Shown: positions 49,617 to 59,999, counted from the first letter of the stretch. The stretch: DNA of 64,000 nt from Muribaculaceae bacterium (GCA_014867205.1 WGUO01000015.1:19152-83151); one strand, 5' to 3'. Notes: a model not told the origin generated them from the letters alone. Made by a program: numbers and translations.

Positions 49617-51644
49617 ATGGAATTAGCAAAAAACAATATACGCGTGATGAATCCGGCCGACTCCAAGATCCCGGAGGGTCCTGTCGCTGAGAAATGGACC
49701 AATTACAAAGCGCATCAGAAACTCGTCAACCCCGCCAACAAGCGCCGTCTTGACGTCATCGTTGTCGGCACCGGCCTCGCCGGCGCCTCGGCTGCCTCGA
49801 CTCTGGCCGAGATGGGATTCAATGTCCTCAACTTCTGTATCCAGGACAGCCCCCGCCGCGCCCACTCTATCGCAGCCCAGGGCGGTATCAACGCCGCCAA
49901 GAACTATCAGAACGACGGCGACTCCGTATACCGTCTGTTCTACGACACCGTAAAGGGTGGTGACTACCGTGCCCGCGAGGCCAACGTATACCGTCTGGCC
50001 GAGGTGTCTAACAATATCATCGACCAGTGTGTGGCACAGGGTGTTCCCTTCGCCCGCGAGTATGGCGGCCTGCTCGCCAACCGCTCGTTCGGCGGTGCCC
50101 AGGTGAGCCGTACATTCTACGCCAAGGGCCAGACAGGCCAGCAGCTTCTGCTCGGCGCATACTCCTCGCTCAACCGCCAGATCCAGGCCGGCAAGGTGAA
50201 GAGCTACAACCGCTACGAGATGCACGAGCTCGTGCTCATCAAGGACAAGGATGGCGTGGAGCGCGCTCGCGGCATCATCGCCAAGAACCTCGTGACCGGT
50301 AAGTTCGAGCGCTTCGCCGCTCACGCTGTCGTGATCGCCACCGGCGGCTACGGCAACGCATACTTCCTCTCGACCAACGCCATGGGCTGTAACTGCTCGG
50401 CCGCAATGGCATGCTACCGCAAGGGCGCATACTTCGCCAATCCCGCATATGTGCAGATCCACCCGACCTGTATCCCCGTGCATGGCGACAAGCAGTCCAA
50501 GCTGACCCTTATGTCGGAGTCGCTGCGTAACGACGGCCGCATCTGGGTGCCCAAGGACATAGAGGACGCCAAGCGCCTGCAGCGCGGCGAGATCAAGGGC
50601 AGTGATATCCCCGAGGAGAAGCGCGACTACTATCTGGAGCGCCGTTACCCCGCGTTCGGTAACCTCGTGCCCCGCGACGTCGCCTCGCGTGCCGCCAAGG
50701 AGCGCTGCGACGCCGGATATGGTGTCAACAACACCGGCCTCGCCGTATTCCTCGACTTCTCGGAGGCCATCAACCGCCTCGGTATTGATGTGGTGCGCCA
50801 GCGTTACGGCAACCTCTTCGACATGTACGAGGAGATAACCGACGTCAACCCCGGCGAACTCGCCAACCAGGTTGACGGCGTTGACTACTACAACCCGATG
50901 ATGATCTTCCCCGCCATCCACTACACAATGGGCGGCATCTGGGTCGACTATGAGCTCCAGACATCGGTCAAGGGCCTCTTCGCCATCGGCGAGTGCAACT
51001 TCTCCGACCACGGTGCCAACCGCCTTGGCGCATCGGCTCTGATGCAGGGTCTCGCCGACGGCTACTTCGTGCTTCCCTACACCATTCAGAACTATCTCAG
51101 CGACCAGATCACCGTGCCTCACTTCAAGACAGACACGCCCGAGTTCGATGCCGCCGAGAAGAAGTGCGTGGAGGCCGAGGAGGCTCTCATGAACATTAAG
51201 GGCAAGCGCTCGGTTGACTCCATCCACAAGGAACTCGGCCACATCATGTGGGAGTATGTGGGTATGGCCCGCGACAAGGAGGGCCTCGAGCACGCTATCG
51301 ACGCTCTCGGCAAGCTCCGCAAGGAGTTCGAGACTAACCTCTTCGTGCCCGGAACCGCAGGCGAGGGCATGAACGTCGAGCTCGACAAGGCTTTCCGCCT
51401 CCGTGACTTCATCACTATGGGCGAACTCGTGGCATACGACGCGCTCAACCGCAACGAGTCGTGCGGCGGCCACTTCCGCACCGAGTATCAGACCGAGGAG
51501 GGCGAGGCCAAGCGCGACGACGAGAATTACTTCTATGTAAGCTGCTGGGAGTATCAGGGCAATGACACCAAGGCCCCCGAGCTTATCAAGGAGCCCCTCC
51601 ACTACGAGGCTATCAAGGTTCAGACCCGTAACTATAAGTCATAA
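49617..51644 (+). CDS. sdhA: Succinate dehydrogenase/fumarate reductase flavoprotein subunit
   Basis: A 675-residue catalytic subunit interconverting fumarate and succinate; in an anaerobic gut Bacteroidales it mainly reduces fumarate. FAD-binding motif [15 protein letters not shown] lies at 49-63. The covalent-FAD His83 lies in [17 protein letters not shown]. Substrate-site motifs are [13 protein letters not shown] near 278-290, [13 protein letters not shown], and [20 protein letters not shown] near 460. The C-terminus is longer than in E. coli, as in the Bacteroides/Wolinella type. It is followed by sdhB after 12 bp. Confidence 0.97.
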   Translation: MELAKNNIRVMNPADSKIPEGPVAEKWTNYKAHQKLVNPANKRRLDVIVVGTGLAGASAASTLAEMGFNVLNFCIQDSPRRAHSIAAQGGINAAKNYQNDGDSVYRLFYDTVKGGDYRAREANVYRLAEVSNNIIDQCVAQGVPFAREYGGLLANRSFGGAQVSRTFYAKGQTGQQLLLGAYSSLNRQIQAGKVKSYNRYEMHELVLIKDKDGVERARGIIAKNLVTGKFERFAAHAVVIATGGYGNAYFLSTNAMGCNCSAAMACYRKGAYFANPAYVQIHPTCIPVHGDKQSKLTLMSESLRNDGRIWVPKDIEDAKRLQRGEIKGSDIPEEKRDYYLERRYPAFGNLVPRDVASRAAKERCDAGYGVNNTGLAVFLDFSEAINRLGIDVVRQRYGNLFDMYEEITDVNPGELANQVDGVDYYNPMMIFPAIHYTMGGIWVDYELQTSVKGLFAIGECNFSDHGANRLGASALMQGLADGYFVLPYTIQNYLSDQITVPHFKTDTPEFDAAEKKCVEAEEALMNIKGKRSVDSIHKELGHIMWEYVGMARDKEGLEHAIDALGKLRKEFETNLFVPGTAGEGMNVELDKAFRLRDFITMGELVAYDALNRNESCGGHFRTEYQTEEGEAKRDDENYFYVSCWEYQGNDTKAPELIKEPLHYEAIKVQTRNYKS

Positions 51645-51656
51645 GTAAAGTCAACT

Positions 51657-52415
51657 ATGGAAGAAAATATAATGAGAGTAAATCTTAGGGTCTGGCGTCA
51701 GGCCGGTCCTAAGGCAAAGGGCGAATTTGTGACTTATTCCGGAGTCGAGACCACGCCCGACACTTCATTCCTCGAGACTCTCGACATTCTCAACGAGAGC
51801 CTTGTGGAGAAGGGTGAGGAACCCATCGTGTTCGACCACGACTGCCGCGAGGGTATCTGCGGCATGTGCTCGCTCTACATCAACGGACATCCCCACGGCC
51901 CGGCAACGGCCGCCACTACCTGCCAGCTCTACATGCGCCGTTTCCAGAACGGCGAGACAATCACTGTGGAGCCCTGGCGTTCGGCAGCGTTCCCCGTCAT
52001 CAAGGACCTGATGGTCGACCGCAACGCGTTCGACAAGATCCAGCAGGCCGGCGGCTATGTGTCGTTCAACTGCGGAGGCGCACAGGATGCCAACAGCATA
52101 CCTATCTCCAAGGTACAGGCCGACGAGGCCATGGACTCTGCGAGCTGCATCGGCTGCGGCGCCTGCGTGGCTGCCTGCAAGAACGGCTCGGCCATGCTCT
52201 TCGTGTCGGCCAAGATCAACCAGCTCTCGCGTCTGCCGCAGGGAGCCGTTGAGCGCGACCGCCGCGCTCTGGCCATGGTCTCCAAGATGGATGAGCTCGG
52301 TTTCGGCAACTGCACCAACACCGGTGCCTGCTCGGCCGAGTGTCCCAAGAGCGTCAAGATGGCCAACATCGCGCGCATGAACCGCGAGTTCATCGCCGCC
52401 GAGTGCCGCAAGTAA
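51657..52415 (+). CDS. sdhB: Succinate dehydrogenase/fumarate reductase iron-sulfur subunit
   Basis: A 252-residue electron-transfer subunit. The [2Fe-2S] site is [18 protein letters not shown] plus the later Cys in ATTCQLYM. The [4Fe-4S] site is [16 protein letters not shown] near 163-178, and the [3Fe-4S] site is [14 protein letters not shown] near 220-233. The start [15 protein letters not shown] is taken at 51657; MRVNLRVW (51672) is possible. The operon ends at the terminator 52441-52472. Confidence 0.97.
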   Translation: MEENIMRVNLRVWRQAGPKAKGEFVTYSGVETTPDTSFLETLDILNESLVEKGEEPIVFDHDCREGICGMCSLYINGHPHGPATAATTCQLYMRRFQNGETITVEPWRSAAFPVIKDLMVDRNAFDKIQQAGGYVSFNCGGAQDANSIPISKVQADEAMDSASCIGCGACVAACKNGSAMLFVSAKINQLSRLPQGAVERDRRALAMVSKMDELGFGNCTNTGACSAECPKSVKMANIARMNREFIAAECRK

Positions 52416-52440
52416 TCGCAACCAGACAGTTAGAAAATAG

Positions 52441-52472
52441 AATCGCCCCCGACCGCAAGGCCGGGGGCGATT
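52441..52472. terminator. Terminator between sdhB and the convergent lipoprotein gene
   Basis: AATCGCCCCCG (52441-52451) pairs perfectly with CGGGGGCGATT (52462-52472) around a 10-base loop. It serves convergent genes ending at 52415 and 52490. Confidence 0.85.
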
Positions 52473-52489
52473 TGTATCTGCACTTATTT

Positions 52490-54481
52490 TCAATAGCCGG
52501 TCCCGACGCGGTTGCGGCGGCCTCGGTCGTTGGGGTCGAAGGGATTGCGGGTCGGGTCGAAGATGTCCTCTTCCTCCTCCTCGTCAGTTTCGGTGCTGCT
52601 CTTGCGGTTGCGGGCACGCTTGTCGGTGTCGGGCTTGTTCTTCAGCAGTGCTGCCGGCTTCATCATGTCGACCGGCGTGTCAAACACCGCCCAGTTCTCC
52701 TCCTTGTCCCAGTTCTTCTTGATGTTTATCGCCTTCGGATAGTAGTATGCCAGTTCGGGCTGGAGCCTCAGCGAGTAGTTGCCGGTGTCGTAGACGCCGT
52801 TGCCGTTCAGGTCAAGCACCACCCGGGCGTAGAATCTGCCCGGCGTCAGGTAGGGGAAATAGGCGTCGCCATCCTTGACGGCAGCCGTGCGCTCCACGGC
52901 GTCGCGGTTGTCGAGCAGTTCGACGAAGGCCGGGATTCCGGCCGGAATCCCCGTGATGTGGAACAGCAGTGAGCAATAGTCGCCTGTTGCCTTCACCGCG
53001 AAGTCATGGCTAAGCGGCAGTGTCGGCTTGCCGTAGATGTCGGTCGCGGCAAGCGAATCGATCTCAAGCCGGTATTTCGCTCCGTAGTCCCAGGGGTAGT
53101 CGAGCGTCAGGTTACGCGGCTTCAGCGAGTCAGGCATGGCGAGCGAGAAGCCCCCCGGCACGGCCACATGGGTCGAGTCCACGAGCACCGACAGGTGGAA
53201 TGCCGTCGTGTCGAGCCGTTGCAGCGGCGCCGGCGTCTCGATGTCGAGCGGCAGGTAGACATCCTGCGTCGCCCCCGACTTCACGTTGAATGTCGTGGTG
53301 ATGGCCGCTATCGAGTCCTCGGGTGAGATGCGCCGCCGGTCATTCTTTTTCTTCTTGGGAGCCGGCAGACGTTTGGTGAAGAACTTCAGCGTGTCGGTCA
53401 CTTGAGTGCGCACCAGGTTCTGGTCGGAACGTGTGTAGTCCACGGCGAGCGTCAGCGAGTCGGTGCGCATCAGCTCCGGAGTCAGCCACCACACCAGCGA
53501 GTCGAGACGTTCCGTGGCCTCCAGATGCCCGAGAGATGTAATCTCCGGGTGGCCGAGTACGCGAACGCGGGGCAGCGAGTCGGCCCGCGTGTTGAACTTC
53601 ATGAACACCCGCGTTGAGTCGAGGCGCTCATATTTCGACATGTATTGCTGGCGTATCTCCGAGTTGAACGAGCGCAGCACTATGTCGTTGGGCAGGAACT
53701 GCGTGCGGACACGCTCGGTCACGGTGTCGAGCGTGCCCGTCAGCCGGTCGTAGACCGAGTCGAGGGCCACTGTCTGGCGCGACGAGGGCTCCACCTCAAC
53801 GTCATAGAAGGCCATATCCTCCTCGGGCGAGGAATACCGGTAGTCGTTGTCGTTGTCGGCCAAGGCGAAGACTCGGTACCGGCCCGGGGCCAGCCCGCGT
53901 ATTGTGAACTGCCCGCGGTCGTCGGTCTTGGCCACGCGGAGCAGCCGCTCTCCTGTGAAGGCGGTGTCGGCCGGGTTGCTGTGAACGCCGACCAGCATGC
54001 CCTGCTGCGGCTCGAGGTCATGCGCGCCGAGCACACGGCCCGCTATGCGCAGCGAGTCGAGTACAGGCCCCGTTGAGAATGTGTACGCGAATCCACGCAG
54101 CGTGTTCCCCTCATTGTTGTCCTCGATGGCGTCGGCGAAGTCGACGGTGTAGGTCGTGTTCGGTGCCAGCGAGTCAAACTCCACATTGACGCGGCGCCCC
54201 TGCGACGATACGCGCGGCACCGACTTCGACGTCGGCGAGACGACAACCTTCTGGAACGCCTCCTTGACGTTGACAAGCTCGTTGAAGGTCAGGGTTATCT
54301 TCTCGCGGTCCACATTGACCGCGCCGGCAGGCGGATTCGACGAGACGAGAATCGGCGGCTCCTCGTCGCGCGGGCCCCCGGAGGGGGTGCCCATGTTGGC
54401 GCACGAGGCCGCCGCGAGGAGCGCCGCAGCACACGCCGCGGCCCTGACCGAATATCTGAAAATGTCGCTTTTTATCATCAT
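52490..54481 (-). CDS. Ig-like (Big_5) domain lipoprotein
   Basis: A 663-residue lipoprotein; the signal ends ALLAAASC (Cys27). The next 110 residues form a bacterial Ig-like Big_5 domain (PPILVSSNPPAGAVNVDREK, then TYTVDFADAIEDNNEGN, typical spacing). A carboxypeptidase-regulatory-like segment follows (GQFTIRGLAPGRYRVFALAD near 205), then beta-rich repeats and a charged tail (STETDEEEEEDIFDP). Proteins of this layout are conserved in Bacteroidetes, but their role is unknown. It is monocistronic, divergent from secDF. Confidence 0.85.
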   Translation of the reverse strand: MMIKSDIFRYSVRAAACAAALLAAASCANMGTPSGGPRDEEPPILVSSNPPAGAVNVDREKITLTFNELVNVKEAFQKVVVSPTSKSVPRVSSQGRRVNVEFDSLAPNTTYTVDFADAIEDNNEGNTLRGFAYTFSTGPVLDSLRIAGRVLGAHDLEPQQGMLVGVHSNPADTAFTGERLLRVAKTDDRGQFTIRGLAPGRYRVFALADNDNDYRYSSPEEDMAFYDVEVEPSSRQTVALDSVYDRLTGTLDTVTERVRTQFLPNDIVLRSFNSEIRQQYMSKYERLDSTRVFMKFNTRADSLPRVRVLGHPEITSLGHLEATERLDSLVWWLTPELMRTDSLTLAVDYTRSDQNLVRTQVTDTLKFFTKRLPAPKKKKNDRRRISPEDSIAAITTTFNVKSGATQDVYLPLDIETPAPLQRLDTTAFHLSVLVDSTHVAVPGGFSLAMPDSLKPRNLTLDYPWDYGAKYRLEIDSLAATDIYGKPTLPLSHDFAVKATGDYCSLLFHITGIPAGIPAFVELLDNRDAVERTAAVKDGDAYFPYLTPGRFYARVVLDLNGNGVYDTGNYSLRLQPELAYYYPKAINIKKNWDKEENWAVFDTPVDMMKPAALLKNKPDTDKRARNRKSSTETDEEEEEDIFDPTRNPFDPNDRGRRNRVGTGY

Positions 54482-54680
54482 ATCGGGTGGCTCTTCTCAA
54501 AAGAAACATCAAAAATATATAAAATAATCCATAAAATCACCCAAAAGACACAAATTTGTAATCTACTTTTATCGAAACATCAAAAAAAAGAGGTATATTT
54601 GCAAGCTGAAAGATAGTATCGCCCCGCAGGGGGCGGCATTTCGTGTGAATAATAATAAATAAAAATAACAACAAAACACA
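54482..54680. promoter_or_regulatory. Divergent region with secDF promoter box and leader hairpin
   Basis: A plus-strand -7 box TATATTTG lies at 54594-54601 with no good -33 element. The 75 nt secDF leader contains CGCCCC/GGGGCG (about 54622-54636). Confidence 0.55.
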
Positions 54681-57650
54681 ATGCAGAACAAAGGGTTTAT
54701 CAGCACCATTGCCATTCTGTTGGTTTTGATTTGCGGATTCTACATCTCCTTCTCGTTCGTGACCCGTCACTACGAGGACAAGGCACGGGAGTATGCGGCC
54801 GCAATGTCGAAGACGACAGATGAGACCAATGACGCTTACAAACAGAGTCTGAAGCAATTCAACGATTCAATCGACAAAGAGAAAGTGTACCTGGGCTACA
54901 CCTACAACCAGGTGCGCAAGATGGAGGTCGGTCTCGGCCTCGACCTGAAGGGCGGCATGAACGTCGTTCTTGAGGTATCGGTACCGGACATTCTCCGCCA
55001 GTACGCCTCGGGCGAGGCTCAGCTCGCGCAGATCAACGCCGCCATCAAGAAGGCACAGGATGCAGGCTCAAAGCCGAGCGACGCCGATTTCATCGCCAAG
55101 GTGGGCAGCTACATCCAGCCGGGCGTGATGTCGGGCCTCTTCATCCGCGAGGGTGAGTTCATGGGCCAGCTCAAGAGCAACGCCTCGAACGCCGAGGTGG
55201 TCGAGGCCCTCAACAAGCAGGTCGACAGTCAGGTCGACGCAGCCTTCAACATCTTCCGCACACGTATCGACCAGTTTGGTGTCGTGGCCCCCAACATCCA
55301 GAAACTCCAGGACAAGAAGGGTCAGATCCTTCTCGAGCTTCCGGGCGTAAAGGAGCCGGAGCGTGTCACCGACCTTCTCAAGTCGAGCGCTAACCTTGAG
55401 TTCTTTGAGGTGTATAACTACAACGAGATCGCTTCCGACCTGCAGAACTTCGCCCAGCAGTTCGCCGCACAGGACACCGTGAACCGTCTGAACGTGTTTG
55501 CGCTTCTCGGCGGTCCGCAGCGCAGCGGCAGCCCTGTGGTCGGCATGGTGACTCCCTCGAACAAGACTCTTGTCGACTCGATCATCAACACCGAGCTCGC
55601 CAAGAAACTCCTCCCCGCCGACCTGACTCTCGCCTGGGGCGTCAAGCCCGCAGAGTTCCCCCGCACCGACGAGAAGGGCAACGTGATCAAGAAGGCCAAC
55701 GGCGAGCCGATGACCGACTCCTACTGGGAGCTCGTCGCCCTCAAGGGTGACGCCGCCCTCGAGGGTGATGCCGTGACTTCGGCAAGTTCCGAGTATGACA
55801 ACATGCAGGGCAACATGGTCAACATGAAGATGACCGACCGCGGCGCACAGGAGTGGGCCACAATCACCCGCAACAACATCGGCCGCTCGATCGCCATCGT
55901 GCTCGATGACAATGTCTACTCTTTCCCCAACGTCAACAACGAGATCACCGGCGGCAGCTCGCAGATCACCGGTAACTTCACTCCCGAGGAGGCCAACGAC
56001 CTTGCCAACGTGCTCAAGTCGGGCAAGATGTCGGCACGCGTAGACGTGGTCAGCAACAACGTGATTGGCCCGAGCCTCGGCGCAGAGGCCATCCAGATGG
56101 GCTTTGTGTCATTCATCGTCGCAATCTTCCTGCTGATGATCCTCATGGTGGCATACTACGGCTGGATTCCCGGTCTGGTGGCTAACGTGGGACTTATCCT
56201 CAACCTCTACTTCACGCTCGGTATCCTCGCGTCGCTCCAGGCAGTGCTGACCCTTTCGGGTATCGCAGGTATCGTGCTTGCGCTCGGTATGGCGGTTGAC
56301 GCCAACGTGCTTATCTTCGAGCGCACCAAGGAGGAACTCAAGAACGGCAAGAAACTCCGTCAGGCCATCTCCGAGGGCTACAGCAACGCCTTCTCGGCAA
56401 TCTTTGACTCTAACCTTACCTCGGTCATCACCGGCGTGATCCTGCTTGTGTTCGGCTCAGGCCCCATCAAGGGCTTTGCCACCACGCTGATCATCGGTAT
56501 CGTCTGCTCGTTCTTCACGGCAGTCTTCCTGACCCGCATCGCCTTTGACCTCATCACCAAGAACGGCCGCAACGCCGGCATGACTTTCACTACCGGCATG
56601 AGCCGCAACTTCCTCACCAGCCCCAAGATCAACTTCCTGGGCCAGTGGAAGACCGCCTCGGTCGTATGGATTGCCCTCATCGTGATAGGCATCGCGTCGC
56701 TCGCCATCCGCGGCATGAACCAGGGTATCGACTTCTCGGGTGGCCGCAACTACGTTGTGCAGTTCGAGAAGGATGTTGACCGCGAGGCTGTGCAGGCCAA
56801 CCTGACCAAGCTCCTCCAGGAGAAGGCCAACGACCCGACGGTTTCTGTCCAGGTCATCACCATCGACAATCCCTCGAAACTTCGTATCTCGACCAGCTAC
56901 AAGATTAACGAAGAGTCAGAGGGCATCGAGAACGAGATAACCGACCTTCTCTACCAGGGACTTCAGGACGAGCTTACCGTCAATGGCAAGGTTATGGATA
57001 AGAACGGATTCACCGTGGCCGACGAGAGCCGTGGCATCCTGTCGATCCAGAAGGTAGGTCCCTCGGTGGCCGACGACATGAAGCGTGACGCATACTGGGC
57101 TGTCGGTATCGCGCTCGTCTGCATGTTCCTCTACATCCTGCTCCGGTTCCGCAATGTGGCCTTCTCGGTCGGCGCGCTCGCAGCCGTCGCCCTCACCGCC
57201 TTCCTTATCGTCGGCTTCTACTCCGTATGCTGGGGCTTCCTCCCCTTCTCTATGGAGATTGACCAGTCGTTCATCGCAGCCGTGCTGACCATCATCGGTT
57301 ATCAGATCAACGATACCGTGGTTGTGTTCGACCGCGTGCGCGAGATGATGAAGGAGTTCCCGAAGGAAGACCGCTTCCTGACCTTCAACAAGTCACTCAA
57401 CACGACACTGAGCCGTACGGTGATGACATCGTTCTCGACTCTGCTCGTGCTGCTCTGTATCTTCTTCCTCGGTGGCGACACGATCCGCTCGTTCACATTC
57501 GCCATGATCTTCGGTGTTGTTGTCGGTACATTCTGCTCGCTCTACTGCGCGGCACCGATCGCCTACAACATCATCAGGCGCAACACGAAGAAGACAGCTG
57601 TGGCTGCCGACGGCAAGCCCGTGCTTGAGGGCAACCGCCGCTTCAAGTGA
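54681..57650 (+). CDS. secDF: Protein translocase subunit SecDF (fused)
   Basis: A 989-residue fusion of SecD and SecF, driving protein export with the proton gradient. The SecD half shows VGLGLDLKGGMNVVLEVSVP near 88, a long periplasmic insertion, FTPEEANDLANVLKSGKM near 436 and the conserved LALGMAVDANVLIFERTKEE near 532. The SecF half begins near 650 with GIDFSGGRNYVVQFE and IGYQINDTVVVFDRVRE near 875. Twelve membrane segments are expected. Export capacity matters here because of the many lipoproteins and T9SS cargo, which cross via Sec first. Confidence 0.97.
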   Translation: MQNKGFISTIAILLVLICGFYISFSFVTRHYEDKAREYAAAMSKTTDETNDAYKQSLKQFNDSIDKEKVYLGYTYNQVRKMEVGLGLDLKGGMNVVLEVSVPDILRQYASGEAQLAQINAAIKKAQDAGSKPSDADFIAKVGSYIQPGVMSGLFIREGEFMGQLKSNASNAEVVEALNKQVDSQVDAAFNIFRTRIDQFGVVAPNIQKLQDKKGQILLELPGVKEPERVTDLLKSSANLEFFEVYNYNEIASDLQNFAQQFAAQDTVNRLNVFALLGGPQRSGSPVVGMVTPSNKTLVDSIINTELAKKLLPADLTLAWGVKPAEFPRTDEKGNVIKKANGEPMTDSYWELVALKGDAALEGDAVTSASSEYDNMQGNMVNMKMTDRGAQEWATITRNNIGRSIAIVLDDNVYSFPNVNNEITGGSSQITGNFTPEEANDLANVLKSGKMSARVDVVSNNVIGPSLGAEAIQMGFVSFIVAIFLLMILMVAYYGWIPGLVANVGLILNLYFTLGILASLQAVLTLSGIAGIVLALGMAVDANVLIFERTKEELKNGKKLRQAISEGYSNAFSAIFDSNLTSVITGVILLVFGSGPIKGFATTLIIGIVCSFFTAVFLTRIAFDLITKNGRNAGMTFTTGMSRNFLTSPKINFLGQWKTASVVWIALIVIGIASLAIRGMNQGIDFSGGRNYVVQFEKDVDREAVQANLTKLLQEKANDPTVSVQVITIDNPSKLRISTSYKINEESEGIENEITDLLYQGLQDELTVNGKVMDKNGFTVADESRGILSIQKVGPSVADDMKRDAYWAVGIALVCMFLYILLRFRNVAFSVGALAAVALTAFLIVGFYSVCWGFLPFSMEIDQSFIAAVLTIIGYQINDTVVVFDRVREMMKEFPKEDRFLTFNKSLNTTLSRTVMTSFSTLLVLLCIFFLGGDTIRSFTFAMIFGVVVGTFCSLYCAAPIAYNIIRRNTKKTAVAADGKPVLEGNRRFK

Positions 57651-57690
57651 TAAGGCACTGACGTCACGCTAAGACACACATCCCATAAAC

Positions 57691-57724
57691 AAAGGGGGAA
57701 TATCCGGCCGGATATTCCCCCTTT
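57691..57724. terminator. secDF terminator
   Basis: A 34-base perfect palindrome from AAAGGGGGAATATCC to GGATATTCCCCCTTT, with T4 on the plus strand, 40 bp after the secDF stop. It acts on both strands for the convergent genes. Confidence 0.9.
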
Positions 57725-57828
57725 TGCTCATGTTTAGGGTTTAGGTTACGTTCTACACCGTTGTCCTTGGGTGTCGCGTGCCGATGCGCCCTTGGCAAGC
57801 GCCCACCTAAACTCTAACACCTCTCATC
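57725..57828. repeat. Degenerate GTTTAGG/CTAACACC repeats around a diverged dispersed-repeat copy
   Basis: GTTTAGGGTTTAGG at 57730-57745 and CTAAACTCTAACACC at 57808-57822 flank a GC-rich 60 bp block (57750-57803). The block shares GTTGTCC and TGTCGCGTG with the dispersed repeat A/D skeleton but is otherwise diverged. Confidence 0.45.
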
Positions 57829-59748
57829 CTAAATCATCTGGATAAGCCGGTCGAAGTCCTGAACGTTGAGCTTTACTCCGAACAGACTCTTTGCCATCCG
57901 GGCTCGGCGTGAGGTTACACCGCTTCCGCTTAGTGAGATCAGTATCTCTATCTGTCCGGGCTGGAACCCGCATTTCAACAATAGAAGTGTGTAGAGTTTC
58001 TCCGGCTTGAGGGGCTTGCCCGCGAGAAGCCTGATGGTAGGCAGGAATTTTGGAGAAGTGTTGTTGATGACTTCTTCAAGTTCCATCCACATTGGGCTGT
58101 CAGGAGGTACCGGCTTTTTATCCCGGATGGATTTACGGAAAGCGGAATAGACCTCTGAATTAAGAATTTCAGCAGGGATTGAAACCGGCACGGAGGTGTC
58201 TCCGATTATATCCTTACATTTGTTGAGAATAGATTCCCTTAGATCATGTATGTTGAGTTTCTGCTTGTTCAGGGCGGAGATATCGGGTGAAAGAGCGGCT
58301 GCCATCTCCTTGTCATGCTCGCGCGTCATCATTGCTACCGCCTCGTCATGCTCGCGGGTCATCCTTGCTACCGCCTCGTCACGCTCGCGCGTCACCTTTG
58401 CTACTTCCGCGTCATGCATACGCGCCTTCTCGGCCATCTCCTCTTCATGGTTGCGGGCCATCTTGACTACCTCGTCGGCGTGCTCGCGCGTCATCTCGGC
58501 CATCTCATCAGATTGTTTTGTAAGAGACTCGCTAAGTATCCGGATATTATCTCGGGCGACCAACAGATTGACCATGTTTTTCTTATTTCGGAGGATAAGG
58601 ATGAGATAGAGTATCGTTAAAATCATCAAGGCGACTCCGAAAGTGACTCCGGCAGCAATCCACCGGTTACGAGAGACGAGCGCCTTGGCCTTGTCGCGGT
58701 CATGCCTCTGATAGTTATAGAGGGAATTCTGGAGAAGAGCGGCCCTGTCGCCGTTGGTCTCCATATACTTCTCCGTTGCGATCTGGTACTTGTCGATATA
58801 TGTTGGAATGGAGTCAGCAGGAACATAATCGCGCAACCTTGGGTTGGCCAGATAATAATATGCGTTATCTATATTTGGGACATTAGGTATATTCTCATAC
58901 TTTGTAAGCTGTTGTGCATACATTGCTGCTGTATCAGCGATTCCGGCATGGAAATATATTCCTGCCGCATATCCCAGAGCCAGGGGTCTGTCTGATTCAT
59001 CGACCTTTTCAGGAACGCTCCGAATCAGCATCACTGCTGAGTCAATCTTCCCCTCATATTGCTTTAAGGCGGCTAAGTGCATTCTCTCGCGGAGCTCGTA
59101 TCCATTATTAAGCTCTATGGCGATTTGCAGGGCCTTTCGGTAAGCGCTGTCGGATTTTATATACTGCCTGCTGTCTGCGGTAATATGACCTAATAATTCC
59201 GAATCGTACATCAGGTTGAGGGAATCATTGAATTTGGTCTCTATTCCAATGACCTGCTCTATATAGGGGATAGCCTCTTCGTTTAACCCCAACTTATTAA
59301 GCAGCCTTCCCGTTTGGCTTAACGCATTGGCCCGCAGCTGAATGTGAGGGGTGTCCTCCGGCAGTTTCTCAAGAGCATCCTCAAAATATCTAATGGCTGT
59401 CTTATAATCTCCCATATCGCTATATACCCGGCCACCATAATAGAGAGACTCGGCATATTTACCGCTATCGCCATGCCATCTGTAATGCTCAATCACTGAA
59501 TTTATGAGACTGTCGGAGGTGTGAGTCACATAGTTCTTGTCATCGACCTTAATTCTGAGAAGATTGAAGTAATGGCGCTCTTCTGCCGAAAGTTGCGAGG
59601 AGGATATGCTGTCAAGAGCCGCAGACGCCGACTCAGGGTCTTTTTCAGAAAGTCTGTCTATGCGGTCAAGTGTTGCAACGTGAGGGTTGACGCAGCCTGC
59701 AAGCATGTATATGCAGAGGGCATATAGTAAAGTTTTCAGATGTCTCAT
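57829..59748 (-). CDS. Membrane-anchored TPR protein with coiled coil and HTH-like C-terminus
   Basis: A 639-residue protein with a lipoprotein-type signal (MRHLKTLLYALCIYMLAGC, Cys19). Periplasmic TPRs cover about 60-340 (GDYKTAIRYFEDALEKLPED is clear), one membrane segment lies at 363-386, and a cytoplasmic coiled coil of six 11-residue repeats at 419-484. The C-terminal 75 residues (CGFQPGQIEILISLSGSGVT, then RRARMAKSLFG) resemble the LuxR-like helix-turn-helix that ends many Bacteroidetes TPR regulators. It may be a one-component membrane sensor. It is divergent from, and possibly regulates, the protease cassette. Codon use is more AT-rich than upstream genes. Confidence 0.8.
   Translation of the reverse strand: MRHLKTLLYALCIYMLAGCVNPHVATLDRIDRLSEKDPESASAALDSISSSQLSAEERHYFNLLRIKVDDKNYVTHTSDSLINSVIEHYRWHGDSGKYAESLYYGGRVYSDMGDYKTAIRYFEDALEKLPEDTPHIQLRANALSQTGRLLNKLGLNEEAIPYIEQVIGIETKFNDSLNLMYDSELLGHITADSRQYIKSDSAYRKALQIAIELNNGYELRERMHLAALKQYEGKIDSAVMLIRSVPEKVDESDRPLALGYAAGIYFHAGIADTAAMYAQQLTKYENIPNVPNIDNAYYYLANPRLRDYVPADSIPTYIDKYQIATEKYMETNGDRAALLQNSLYNYQRHDRDKAKALVSRNRWIAAGVTFGVALMILTILYLILILRNKKNMVNLLVARDNIRILSESLTKQSDEMAEMTREHADEVVKMARNHEEEMAEKARMHDAEVAKVTRERDEAVARMTREHDEAVAMMTREHDKEMAAALSPDISALNKQKLNIHDLRESILNKCKDIIGDTSVPVSIPAEILNSEVYSAFRKSIRDKKPVPPDSPMWMELEEVINNTSPKFLPTIRLLAGKPLKPEKLYTLLLLKCGFQPGQIEILISLSGSGVTSRRARMAKSLFGVKLNVQDFDRLIQMI
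58297..58494 (-). repeat. Six tandem 33 bp (11-codon) repeats in the coiled coil
   Basis: Units read MTREHADEVVK, MARNHEEEMAE, KARMHDAEVAK, VTRERDEAVAR, MTREHDEAVAM, MTREHDKEMAA. The hendecad period predicts a straight or right-handed parallel coiled coil. DNA similarity is highest between the last three units, so copy number could vary by slippage. Confidence 0.85.
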
Positions 59749-59769
59749 AGGTCATGTGTGTCTGTCTTG

Positions 59770-59801
59770 CAAAAATAATCCTTTTACTTCTAACCCACAA
59801 A
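59770..59801 (-). promoter_or_regulatory. Promoter of the TPR regulator gene
   Basis: The minus-strand TATTTTTG (59770-59777) and TTTG (59798-59801) are exactly 20 bp apart, 22 bp before the ATG. Confidence 0.8.
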
Positions 59802-59939
59802 TCAAAGTATCAGAAATAGATAATATTCTTCTTATCTGGCATGCGTGCTGAGGGTGGGTTCTTGAACAGATATACTGAAATATGCTCCTGGGAACTTGTT
59901 TTAGTCATTATTAATATATTGGTAATCAATGGGGATGTG

Positions 59940-59999
59940 AAATGCGTACAAAATGCGTACTCAAAAACGAGGTCATGCCGTCATTTTTGATTAGTTTTG
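59940..59999 (+). promoter_or_regulatory. Tandem AAATGCGTAC sites and -7 box before the DUF3244-like gene
   Basis: Two perfect copies of AAATGCGTAC (59940-59949, 59951-59960; period 11, one helical turn) lie 31 bp upstream of a -7 box TAGTTTTG (59992-59999). There is no consensus -33 element, so an activator bound at the repeats is plausible. Confidence 0.5.

Noticed and set aside
49623..51602. 659-codon minus-strand open frame antisense to sdhA
   Set aside because: Same shadow effect; sdhA has all flavoprotein motifs, while the antisense product has no recognisable features.
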